Assembly: GCA_038063855.1 (NCBI GenBank)
Contig: JBBTUF010000001.1
Span: forward strand, 1 to 34,422
Direction of reading: 5' to 3'
DNA: 34,422 nt
DNA from: JBBTUF01 sp038063855
GTDB taxonomy: Bacteria > Patescibacteriota > Minisyncoccia > Ryanbacterales > GWA2-47-10b
Shown: in pieces, positions 7,483 to 14,689 of the stretch
How the letters are laid out: each line of letters begins with the position of its first letter
How positions within the stretch are numbered: position 1 is the first letter of the stretch
Program-made: the position numbers and the translations under genes
Notes under the pieces: generated by a model
The model's database searches: none
Told to the model about the DNA's origin: nothing
What the model saw: only the letters and a program-made list of their open reading frames with translations

Positions 7483-8646
7483 TTATTTGGGAAGCCTTGA
7501 TCGAACATTTAGCATCTTCTCAAATGCTTGGCCACTATCATAAACGTCTTGTGCCATGGTATAGCATTTCTGCAAGTTATTAGCTTTGTCAGCAAGATAA
7601 AAAAGAAGTGCTGCATTAGCGAGGATCATCTTCAGAGGAGGTCCGGAGATCTCTCCCTTTAAAATTCCTAGGGAGAAATCGCCCTTACTCATTCCGCATG
7701 GGGGAGATATTGCCACAGATGAAATTGGATTTAAGCCGAAGTCCGCTGCATTTAGGCGATATTCACGGATTTTATTGTCTTGGAGTTCTGCGACTTGAGT
7801 GCCCCCCTCGCATATAGACACTTCGTCCACGCCTTCGTATTGGCTACCGCCAATGAATCCACGAACAAAAATGCCATGTTGAAGATCCGTAACACCGTGT
7901 TCGTTAAGAATTTGGTATGCTTCAGCAACTATACGCGGAGAAACAAGATGGTTTACTCCCAACACTCGCCGCGTCAAGAGACGAGGAGATAGGGGATTTG
8001 TTATGGGCCCAATAATGTCATTCATATGTGGGAGCATTGCGACTTTGTGGGTTTGGAGGTGAATCTGTTTGTATCGAGAGTCTAGAGCTTCCGTGTATCC
8101 AAATCCATCGGTTTCAATACACTTTTCGACTTCATTTTTTGTTGCGCACGTATTAATGCCGAGCAGAGAAACAAAGTCCGAACTACCATGACGACCGTTA
8201 TCTGCATTTGCGGGTGATCCATGCTTACACATCGAGATTCCTGAAGCCGCGGCAATAAATGCGGCTATTGTACTTACATTGGCCGTCACAATGAGATCTC
8301 CCCCCATTCCACAATTATCCATTGCGTAAGGGACATTAGGCTCGAGAAACCCAAATTTCGAAATCGCGATGTCACTACGGAATACTGCAGCACAGACGCC
8401 GGCGATTTGCTCCGCAGCATTTTTTGGCAAACGATGCCTGTGATTATTATGCTCTGATCTATTGCTTCGTTGCCAGGCATAGGTAGAACGAGTATGTAAC
8501 GCGGAGAGAGTTGCGATGCTCTGAATCTGTGCAAGTTGGTTCCCTGCACATCCCTCCAGAGCGTACTCTCCTAATGAGTACGCTTCGTCGAATGTGAGTG
8601 GTACATTCTGGTATGCATGATCTTTTAGAAAATGTTTGATTTCCAT
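7483..8646 (-). CDS. Divergent anthranilate phosphoribosyltransferase-like protein (TrpD family)
   Basis: The protein has 387 residues from ATG 8646, which has GGAGGG four bases upstream. TrpD joins phosphoribosyl pyrophosphate to anthranilate. The PRPP loop is recognisable as NCGMGGD (111-117), where the usual sequence is VGTGGD, followed by NVSTIAAFIAAASG, KHGSP and GSSDF. GPITNP and the YEGVDE acidic motif are also present. The usual KHGNRSVSS reads KHGSPANAD, and the RTIFN stretch that carries the anthranilate-binding arginine in standard TrpD reads roughly LPHMN. The fold and PRPP site therefore look kept, but the acceptor pocket has changed, so another aromatic acceptor is possible. It starts one base after the amidotransferase stop, in a T-box controlled operon. 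No trpE, trpC, trpB or trpA is in the window. Confidence 0.75.
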   Translation of the reverse strand: MEIKHFLKDHAYQNVPLTFDEAYSLGEYALEGCAGNQLAQIQSIATLSALHTRSTYAWQRSNRSEHNNHRHRLPKNAAEQIAGVCAAVFRSDIAISKFGFLEPNVPYAMDNCGMGGDLIVTANVSTIAAFIAAASGISMCKHGSPANADNGRHGSSDFVSLLGINTCATKNEVEKCIETDGFGYTEALDSRYKQIHLQTHKVAMLPHMNDIIGPITNPLSPRLLTRRVLGVNHLVSPRIVAEAYQILNEHGVTDLQHGIFVRGFIGGSQYEGVDEVSICEGGTQVAELQDNKIREYRLNAADFGLNPISSVAISPPCGMSKGDFSLGILKGEISGPPLKMILANAALLFYLADKANNLQKCYTMAQDVYDSGQAFEKMLNVRSRLPK

Positions 8647-8647
8647 T

Positions 8648-9385
8648 TCACCCTCCTTCTCGTAGACATATTTCGAGAAAATTCCGAAAGACTTCCGCAC
8701 CGTCTGGGCAATCCTTAACTGTCTCTAGAACATTTCGAAGACGTTTGGCTTCTTTATAGTTACCAGATGTTTCAAGTTTTTCTGCTCGTCCACCGAGAAG
8801 TTTGTGGAATATTTCAGGTGTAATTTCGGGATGAAACTGAACGCCCCACGTTGTGCCAATTCGAAATGCCTGAATGCCAGAATGATCGTTTTCAGCAAGA
8901 AGTATTGCATTTGATGGTAACTCAACAACATGATCGCCGTGCGACATCTGAACGAAACCTATCTCTGGGAAAGATTGAAATAATGAATCTGCGGCTCCTG
9001 CTGTGGTTCGCCGAATAGGTACGGAGCCAACCTCTCTTCCTTGTTTATGTCTTTCTATTTTTCCCTCAAGAGCTTTTGCGATAGCATGATGACCAAAACA
9101 AATCCCAAGGATGGGAACTTATCTATGATACTCGCGAATAATTGCCAGCAAACTATCGAACCATCCTGACCATGGCAAATCAGAAAAATTATGGATTGAA
9201 CCAGAAATAATAATTCCGGCTAAACAATCGATGAATTTTACATCTTGGATTGATCGAATACCGTCTACTTTCACCAGACAATCTCTAGAGAAACCAACTC
9301 GAGACGCCAAATCTTTATAGATCTCGACTATGTCAAAAAATGAATCGTCGAGAATATCGATAACAACTACTTTTTGCTGGGTCAT
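8648..9385 (-). pseudogene. Class I glutamine amidotransferase (TrpG/GuaA-like) with one in-frame TAA
   Basis: The reading frame runs 246 codons from ATG 9385, which has GGGAGG upstream, to TGA 8648. It is continuous except for a TAA at codon 89 (9119-9121). Immediately after that stop the frame continues with VPILGICFGHH, which contains the nucleophile cysteine, then MSHGDHV and VQFHPE with the catalytic histidine and glutamate. The enzyme would hydrolyse glutamine and pass ammonia to a partner synthase. The position of the stop often holds a polar residue, so a single C-to-T change from CAA would explain it. There is no ribosome site for restarting just after the stop. It may be a recent pseudogene, a variant in the population, or a readthrough case. 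Downstream trpD is intact and has its own ribosome site. Confidence 0.8.
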
Positions 9386-9448
9386 ATTTGCCTCCCTTTT
9401 GTCAAAGAACTCTCGGGTTGTTTTTGTCCGCACAATGCAAACAAAAAT

Positions 9449-9711
9449 CCCGTCCTTTTGGTACAACAAAAAGTTATACTAAAAGGACGGGGTTCTGCCG
9501 TGGTGCCACCTTTCTTTCTCCGCATTAAAACGGAGACACTTTCACTGCCGCATACCTTTACATGTCTGCAAAGAGATAACAGTTATCCTATGGTTACGGA
9601 GGAAGCCGTATTCTCACTTACGCAAAAATCACCCTGCCCGCCTAAGCGAGCGATCAAGGCCCAACCCTTATAATGTTTGTATTATAAGGACCAAAATCAG
9701 GGGTTTTTCGA
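9449..9711 (-). promoter_or_regulatory. T-box riboswitch, probably tryptophan-specific
   Basis: Reading the minus strand, the conserved antiterminator segment AAAGGTGGCACCACGG is at 9498-9513. Just before it is a stem III hairpin, TCTCCG with CGGAGA, at 9517-9536. After it, CCCGTCCTTTT (9481-9491) can pair with AAAAGGACGGG (9449-9459), followed by ATTTTTG, to form the competing terminator. A 9 bp hairpin (CCTTATAAT/ATTATAAGG) and others upstream form the stem I and II region. The base after TGG in the bulge is C, which would pair with discriminator G; bacterial tRNA-Trp has G there. Together with trpG/trpD-like genes downstream, this points to tRNA-Trp sensing. I could not assign the specifier codon with certainty. 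Confidence 0.85.
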
Positions 9712-9722
9712 TTTTGCAAGTT

Positions 9723-9761
9723 TCTATATATTAGACTATCTATTGTCAATTTATTTGTCAA
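9723..9761 (-). promoter_or_regulatory. Promoter of the T-box operon (tandem -35 boxes)
   Basis: Two copies of TTGACA occur on the minus strand, at 9756-9761 and 9744-9749. Possible -10 boxes are TAGTCT (9733-9738, 17 bases from the first) and TATAGA (9723-9728, 15 bases from the second). The opposite strand must hold the promoter of the gene at 9834, so this AT-rich gap is a divergent control region. Confidence 0.5.
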
Positions 9762-9833
9762 GTTGCAAATATTTTATATAACTCTAGTCTATAGGAAACA
9801 CCATCTTTAACAACGGCCAAAGGAGGCCAGCAT

Positions 9834-10991
9834 ATGAAAAGCCATGACGACCTAGAGGCCGAAAAGAAACAAATCGGCAAGCTCATCGAGACGGGAGACG
9901 AGCAGCTGTTTGATTGGATCAGGCGACGAATGACACTGGCCCTTCGTATCGAAGAGGTCAAACGGGAACTGGGCGAGGAAATCGTTCGAGTAACCGTTGA
10001 GAGTAAGCGATTGGATGCTGCAGCACAAGTTGCAGAACGGTGCGGTTTGAATCCGCATTTTGCTCAAGCTCTGTTGTACCTCATTATTGGCGAGTCCTGC
10101 AAAATGCAACTTATGCAATGGCAGGGCCATCACGATCAGGATTGGGAAGAACTCAACGAAGAACAGCAGTACGATGTTTTAAAGCGCAACCTATTGTGTC
10201 TGACTGAGGCGATTGCTTCAAGATATGATGCGGACTATGTAGTTCGACCCTCAGCAACACACATCTATCTGCAATACGAAAAGAAGTTTATACGGCAACA
10301 ATTACAAGGCTTAGTCGATCGGTCACTGGCCGTAGACATCGGTTGCGCTACAGGTCATAAGACCTTAAAGCTATTGGAAAAAGATTTTGGGAGCTTCCAG
10401 CGGGTTATTGGGTACGACATTAGCCCTGCAATGATTCAACGCGCCATGGAAAACGCAAAAATTCGTAACATTAGCGAGCAGCAAATCGCTTTCAGCGTTG
10501 CTGACATGGACGAGGGTATTTCACTTCCTGATTCTTCGGTCTCCTTCGTCCTTATGAATCTTGGTACGGCGGGGGATATCCGAAACATCACACAACTCAT
10601 CCAAGAGGTTAAGCGAATTCTTATACCTGGCGGAAGAGCTTGTTTCTCGTTCTATAACAAGGAAGCTCTTTTGTACCAACTAGGCTTCTTGCCATGGTCA
10701 GTAAGTCTCGCTGCGGAAATCGACCTACGAAGGCATTATTTGAATGTGCATGCCGGAGGACAAATCTACCCCGTATATGCGCGTGCATATACGGTACCTG
10801 ATGCAACAAACCTCGTTCAGCGCGCACTTAATGTCACGAGCGCTACCACATACCCAACAATCTGCTCAATATTGCCCAATGCTATCTTTGAGGGTGAGCA
10901 GATAGTAAGAACCCTCAAAGATGTTGACCATAGTGTAGCTAACCTCAACTTGGGCGCATATATTCTAATTTGCGCCGAACGAAATACATAA
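9834..10991 (+). CDS. Chorismate-mutase-like domain fused to a SAM methyltransferase
   Basis: The protein has 385 residues, with AAAGGAGG seven bases before the ATG. Residues about 8-95 resemble an AroQ chorismate mutase helix bundle: LFDWIRRRMTLALRIEEVKRELG aligns with the first long helix and its active-site Arg and Lys, and LIIGESCKMQ with the last helix and its Gln. The second-helix Asp and Arg-Glu are not clearly kept, so mutase activity is uncertain. Residues about 140-385 form a class I methyltransferase with motif I AVDIGCATG (166-174), GYDISPAMI and LIPGGRACFSF. A likely role is methylating a chorismate- or prephenate-derived compound, but this is inferred. It is co-transcribed with trpS nine bases downstream and divergent from the T-box operon. 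Confidence 0.7.
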   Translation: MKSHDDLEAEKKQIGKLIETGDEQLFDWIRRRMTLALRIEEVKRELGEEIVRVTVESKRLDAAAQVAERCGLNPHFAQALLYLIIGESCKMQLMQWQGHHDQDWEELNEEQQYDVLKRNLLCLTEAIASRYDADYVVRPSATHIYLQYEKKFIRQQLQGLVDRSLAVDIGCATGHKTLKLLEKDFGSFQRVIGYDISPAMIQRAMENAKIRNISEQQIAFSVADMDEGISLPDSSVSFVLMNLGTAGDIRNITQLIQEVKRILIPGGRACFSFYNKEALLYQLGFLPWSVSLAAEIDLRRHYLNVHAGGQIYPVYARAYTVPDATNLVQRALNVTSATTYPTICSILPNAIFEGEQIVRTLKDVDHSVANLNLGAYILICAERNT

Positions 10992-11000
10992 GGAGGACAT

Positions 11001-12032
11001 ATGCCTACACGCATTCTCACGGGAGATAGACCAACAGGTCCGCTTCATTTGGGTCACTACGCAGGTTCTCTTTCTGAACGTCTTCGTTATCAAAATGAAG
11101 TACGGGCGGAATGCTACTTTATCATCGCCGATTATCAGGTGATGACAGATCGCGAAGATACCTCGGAAGTAGAAAAAAACATCTTCGAGGTGATGCTCGA
11201 CTACCTTGCAGTAGGAATCGTACCATATCCTTTTCAAGAGCCCTCAAAAGGAACATCTGTTGTTTTCATTCAGTCGAGAGTCCCACAGCTTGCAGAGTTG
11301 TTTATGTTTTTCTCGATGATTACCACAATGGCAAAAGTTGGTCGCAACCCGACAGTAAAAGAAGAAGTGCGCGCCGCTGGACTTGAATCTCGAATGTCGC
11401 TTGGCATGTTTAGCTATCCCGTATCTCAAGCTGCCGATATTCTTTTATTCCAGCCGGACTACGTGCCCGTGGGAGAAGATCAGGTTCCTCACATCGAAAT
11501 GACTCGTGGGGTGGCACGAACTTTCAACAATCTGTACGGTGAAACATTTAAGTTGCCCGAAGTAGTCATCAGTAATGTTCCTCGGCTTCTCGGACTTGAT
11601 GCCTCACAAAAGATGAGCAAGAGTCGTGGCAATGCCATTTACTTGAGCGACGATGCCGATACGGTGCGCGCGAAGATCAAAACCGCCGTAACTGATTCTG
11701 GTCGCGAAGTAGTTTTCGATCTTGTAAACAAACCGGCCATTAGTAACTTGCTCGTGATGTATCAACTCGCTACTGGTACCGATATGGCAGACATTGAACA
11801 TGAATTTGCCGGAAAGGGCTACGGCCATCTCAAAGCACGGCTGACCGAGGCGTTGAATTCATTCCTAAGCCCAATTCGAATGCGACGCCGAACGTATGCT
11901 GGCGATAAGTTGATGGTTGCCCAGCTCTTAAAAGCTGGCACTGAACGAGCAATTGTCGAGGGCGAAAAAACAATGCAACGTGTGAGGGAAGCTATGAAGT
12001 ACAACTACCCACACATTTTTGACAATCGGTAA
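11001..12032 (+). CDS. trpS: Tryptophanyl-tRNA synthetase
   Basis: The protein has 343 residues and charges tRNA-Trp with tryptophan. The HIGH motif appears as HLGH (16-19) after TGDRPTGP, and KMSKS is exact at 204-208. The GDRPTG opening is typical of the TrpRS-II group common in Gram-positive bacteria, rather than the group opening with GIQPTG. A strong Shine-Dalgarno site, AAGGAGG, lies five bases before the ATG. It follows the chorismate-mutase-like/methyltransferase gene by nine bases and is closed by a terminator. Its place next to a Trp-type T-box operon suggests a tryptophan block acquired as a unit. It could also be a second copy protecting against a tryptophan analogue. The window cannot show whether another trpS exists. 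Confidence 0.95.
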   Translation: MPTRILTGDRPTGPLHLGHYAGSLSERLRYQNEVRAECYFIIADYQVMTDREDTSEVEKNIFEVMLDYLAVGIVPYPFQEPSKGTSVVFIQSRVPQLAELFMFFSMITTMAKVGRNPTVKEEVRAAGLESRMSLGMFSYPVSQAADILLFQPDYVPVGEDQVPHIEMTRGVARTFNNLYGETFKLPEVVISNVPRLLGLDASQKMSKSRGNAIYLSDDADTVRAKIKTAVTDSGREVVFDLVNKPAISNLLVMYQLATGTDMADIEHEFAGKGYGHLKARLTEALNSFLSPIRMRRRTYAGDKLMVAQLLKAGTERAIVEGEKTMQRVREAMKYNYPHIFDNR

Positions 12033-12042
12033 AAGAAATCAA

Positions 12043-12072
12043 GGAGGTTACTTAGGTAGCCTCCGTTTTTTA
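12043..12072 (+). terminator. Terminator after trpS
   Basis: GGAGGTTAC pairs with GTAGCCTCC (one T-G pair) around a TTAG loop, followed by a T run. It closes the methyltransferase-trpS pair. Confidence 0.85.
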
Positions 12073-12153
12073 TAAGTTCAAGAGATAAATTGGCAACCAT
12101 ATTGCCGATTTGGTAAGATACAGCCAAGAGTTAAAAGCAATTTCAGCAAATTT

Positions 12154-13179
12154 ATGAAACAAAACTTTAACGCATGGGATGTGAAGATAGAAGATTTTTT
12201 TGAGTTACAAACGGCTCAAGAAAAACTTTCTTTTCTTCTCAATTTTGCGGTTCTCGCACCATCGAGTCACAATAGCCAGCCGTGGTCGTTTCGCGTAACG
12301 AACAACGAGATAAAAATCTATGCCGATATGGCACGAAGTCTACCCGCAAGCGATACAAACAACCGCCAACTTTTGATTAGTTTAGGCTGTGTACTTGAAA
12401 ACATTTTAACTGCCGCAGAATATTATGGCTACGAGGTAAAAGTATCACTTCTCTCTGACACTGCCGACAATTCATGCATTGCAAGCATTGTATTTTCGGA
12501 AGCGCAAAACTATATTCGCCCCAAACATCATGCTATTTTTACAATACCAAAACGCCGCACCAATCGAACAAAGTACGACAACCGCCCACCCGAAGAAGAT
12601 TTTATTCAGTGGGTATCGAGCCTTGCGTCTGAAAACACCCAGTTTTTTTTAATTACCAACAAAACTAATAAAGATGCAATCGCAGATATTGTTATTGAAG
12701 CAGGCATCTCCGCAATGGAAAGCACAGACTTTCGACACGAATTGTCGCAATACGTAAAAAATAACTATACAAGCTCACCAATCGGAATGCCGCTGTATGG
12801 TTTTGGAGTACCCGGCCCAATCTCGCTTATAGCCCCTTTCATGATGAAATTTGTGAATATGAACAAAGTAAACGCAAAAACCGATAGCGATGTATTAAAA
12901 AACTACACGCCCGCAGTATTAGTTATTGCCACGCGTGACGATACTCGCAAAGAATGGCTTGAAACGGGGGCTCTCTACGAACGAATTGCGCTTGAAGCTG
13001 AACGCCGGGGTTTGAGCACTGCACCAAGTGCGGCGGTGATTCAAATAGGGGAGTTATATAAAAAACTTCAGGAAACACTCAAAACAAACTATCGCCCACA
13101 ATTCTTTGCGCGCGTTGGGTATGCTAAAGATACCACCAAACCAAGCCCACGCCTTGCGGCTAATATGGTTTTGAAATAA
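12154..13179 (+). CDS. Acg-like nitroreductase family protein
   Basis: The protein has 341 residues. APSSHNSQPWSF near residue 36 is the FMN-phosphate region of nitroreductase-like proteins of the Acg/Rv1355c kind. A second half-domain follows, with AVLVIATRDD, a helix GALYERIALEAERRGLSTAPSA and the closing FARVGYAKDTTKPSPRLAAN. Proteins of this type bind flavin but in some cases lack oxidoreductase activity and may store FMN. The start has no Shine-Dalgarno site. It is transcribed alone, tail to tail with the MFS gene. In Rv1355c-type proteins a ThiF domain and this domain are joined, so a partnership with the ThiF-like gene at 2205 is possible. Confidence 0.8.
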   Translation: MKQNFNAWDVKIEDFFELQTAQEKLSFLLNFAVLAPSSHNSQPWSFRVTNNEIKIYADMARSLPASDTNNRQLLISLGCVLENILTAAEYYGYEVKVSLLSDTADNSCIASIVFSEAQNYIRPKHHAIFTIPKRRTNRTKYDNRPPEEDFIQWVSSLASENTQFFLITNKTNKDAIADIVIEAGISAMESTDFRHELSQYVKNNYTSSPIGMPLYGFGVPGPISLIAPFMMKFVNMNKVNAKTDSDVLKNYTPAVLVIATRDDTRKEWLETGALYERIALEAERRGLSTAPSAAVIQIGELYKKLQETLKTNYRPQFFARVGYAKDTTKPSPRLAANMVLK

Positions 13180-13188
13180 GTGTAGTTA

Positions 13189-13695
13189 TTAAATTCTCAC
13201 TCCTACTGCAGTTGCAAAAACTATCGCTACTGAAAGCAGTATCACCGTGTCTGCACCAATCCATAATGCTAAAAATCCGCCGCCTATCATGGAGAGTCCT
13301 ACAGCTACCTGTACAAAGCTATTATGCACTCCAATTTTCCCAGTAGCCCCGCTCGAGTAGTGAGCTATGAGTATTTGCTGCAGCGTCGCGAGAGAGGCTC
13401 CCAAAGCACCATAGAAAGTTTGCAGAACGTAGAGTGGAGCGTTAGGTACTAAATAGGCAAGCATCACCAACCCCTGCAACACAAGAGTCCACGAAAGCAC
13501 TCTTAAAGGATTTCTGTTCTCACAAGCCCATCCTACAAGGTATGTGGACGCTATTGACCCAAGCGACATAAGCCCAAAGAGCAACCCAAAAGCCTCCAGA
13601 CTATTGCCACGTCCTATAAGAATTTTGTACCACGCAGGCGTAAAAAGCCCAATGGCGAAATAAATAGCGAACTGAATATATGTGATTTTTTTCAT
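13189..13695 (-). CDS. Half-length MFS-type membrane protein, putative peptide exporter
   Basis: The protein has 168 residues from ATG 13695. It has about five hydrophobic segments, including YIQFAIYFAIGLFTPAWYKI, LLFGLMSLGSIASTYLVGWA, VLSWTLVLQGLVMLAYLV, SFVQVAVGLSMIGGGFLALW and VILLSVAIVFATAVG. The loop CENRNPLRVLSW between segments resembles the conserved loop of MFS carriers. A full carrier has about 400 residues and 12 segments, so this is half size; it could be truncated or act as a dimer. It is the last gene of the RiPP cluster, 82 bases after the protease, and the only transport candidate there. Export of the modified peptide is inferred from position only. Confidence 0.65.
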   Translation of the reverse strand: MKKITYIQFAIYFAIGLFTPAWYKILIGRGNSLEAFGLLFGLMSLGSIASTYLVGWACENRNPLRVLSWTLVLQGLVMLAYLVPNAPLYVLQTFYGALGASLATLQQILIAHYSSGATGKIGVHNSFVQVAVGLSMIGGGFLALWIGADTVILLSVAIVFATAVGVRI

Positions 13696-13777
13696 AATTA
13701 AATAAGATGAGAGGTGTTGGAAGGGACATTTAGTAACTAGATAAAAAGATTTAAAAAAAAATTTATAAAAAATATCT

Positions 13778-14449
13778 CTAGAGACCGCTTCCTTCCAAGA
13801 TTTGTTTTGAGCTTGTTCTGGCAAGTTTGTCGAGAGTAATATGATGTTTGCTCATAAATTTTTGAACAATTAGATACCCAAGTCGGTAGCCAATCCAGTT
13901 TGGTAATTCTCCTGACGCGTAAAACCATTCTCCTTGAAGTTTTAACTGCTCAGATATACTTCTTTTTTGAAGAAGTTGTTCCTTTACTTCATGCCAAAGG
14001 GCTTGTTCATTTTTAATTTTTTGAATATACAAGATTTTCCGTTTTGGCAAAATAGATTGTTCAATAAAACAACCTATGCCTTCATCTATAAAAATATCCA
14101 GAAGAGTGTTCCAATCACCGACGGCTTTTACTCGAACAACATGAGAAACTTCATGATACATAGTTAAAGGTAACTCAGTCTTAATTATTGTATCAATGTT
14201 CTTTTTCGAAAAACAAATCTTAAAATCTATGCGCGATGATCCACCGAATGTAATTGCCGCAAGATGCATTTTGGGATGGATTTCCCACGCTTCAGCTCCA
14301 AATATAGCCACATTAATATGCTGTTTGTATTTTAAAATTTGCATGGCTTCACTTAACCCCTCGAATGCATGAACAGAAACTGCTAAACGATACTTCGCAG
14401 GGATTCCAATAAGATGAATATTGCCATTTTTACAAACACGATTAGTCAT
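13778..14449 (-). CDS. YjaZ/DUF2268-type zinc protease, candidate leader peptidase
   Basis: The protein has 223 residues. TMYHEVSHVVR holds the HExxH zinc motif with its catalytic glutamate, and DEGIGCFIEQ, about 25 residues later, supplies the likely third zinc ligand. The closing pattern, with W, then NWIGYRLGYLIVQKFM, matches the DUF2268 (YjaZ) family of predicted zinc proteases. There is no clear signal peptide, so it probably acts in the cytoplasm. Its ATG lies six bases after TATATA (14456-14461), giving it a leaderless promoter behind the hairpin that follows the precursor gene. Lying directly after the precursor, it is the natural candidate for removing the leader peptide. That role is inferred. 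Confidence 0.75.
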   Translation of the reverse strand: MTNRVCKNGNIHLIGIPAKYRLAVSVHAFEGLSEAMQILKYKQHINVAIFGAEAWEIHPKMHLAAITFGGSSRIDFKICFSKKNIDTIIKTELPLTMYHEVSHVVRVKAVGDWNTLLDIFIDEGIGCFIEQSILPKRKILYIQKIKNEQALWHEVKEQLLQKRSISEQLKLQGEWFYASGELPNWIGYRLGYLIVQKFMSKHHITLDKLARTSSKQILEGSGL

Positions 14450-14455
14450 ATGTTC

Positions 14456-14461
14456 TATATA
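14456..14461 (-). promoter_or_regulatory. -10 box for the zinc protease gene, leaderless arrangement
   Basis: On the minus strand TATATA is followed by GAACAT and then ATG 14449, the same six-base spacing as at alr and the ThiF-like gene. It lets the protease be expressed separately from the precursor. Confidence 0.45.
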
Positions 14462-14465
14462 TAAT

Positions 14466-14506
14466 ATAAAATAATATTCCCTGTGGTGCCCTTCGTCACC
14501 ACAGGG
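14466..14506 (-). terminator. Hairpin terminator after the precursor gene
   Basis: A perfect 10 bp stem (CCCTGTGGTG with CACCACAGGG) has an eight-base loop and begins ten bases after the precursor stop. It is followed by an AT-rich tract broken by A residues. Such hairpins often sit after RiPP precursor genes, where they can stabilise the short transcript or let only part of transcription pass. Confidence 0.75.
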
Positions 14507-14515
14507 ATTTTCTCG

Positions 14516-14650
14516 TTAACCTTTTCCGCAAGTACCACCGCCACTGCAAGCGCCACCACTACGAAGTGAGTAAACTTGTTTATCGCCCGTGTATGGCCGA
14601 ACCTTTGCTGTGACTTGCGCGGCTGTTTTACGCATTACAGACTTTTTCAT
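14516..14650 (-). CDS. RiPP precursor peptide, TOMM/LAP type
   Basis: This 44-residue peptide reads from ATG 14650, with AGGAGG ten bases upstream, to TAA 14516. The first about 30 residues form a charged leader, MKKSVMRKTAAQVTAKV followed by RPYTGDKQVYSLR. The tail is SGGACSGGGTCGKG, with two Cys and several Ser, Thr and Gly. Cys, Ser and Thr next to small residues are the substrates of YcaO cyclodehydratases, and glycine-rich cores are typical of azole-containing peptides. The gene lies 39 bases after the YcaO-SagB fusion on the same strand and is followed by a hairpin and a protease. Cys35, Ser36, Thr40 and Cys41 are the most likely modified residues. Where the leader ends is unknown; the Arg30-Ser31 region is one guess. 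Confidence 0.85.
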   Translation of the reverse strand: MKKSVMRKTAAQVTAKVRPYTGDKQVYSLRSGGACSGGGTCGKG

Positions 14651-14689
14651 AAGCTTCACACCTCCTATCAGGCCTTGTTGGCGTTTACT

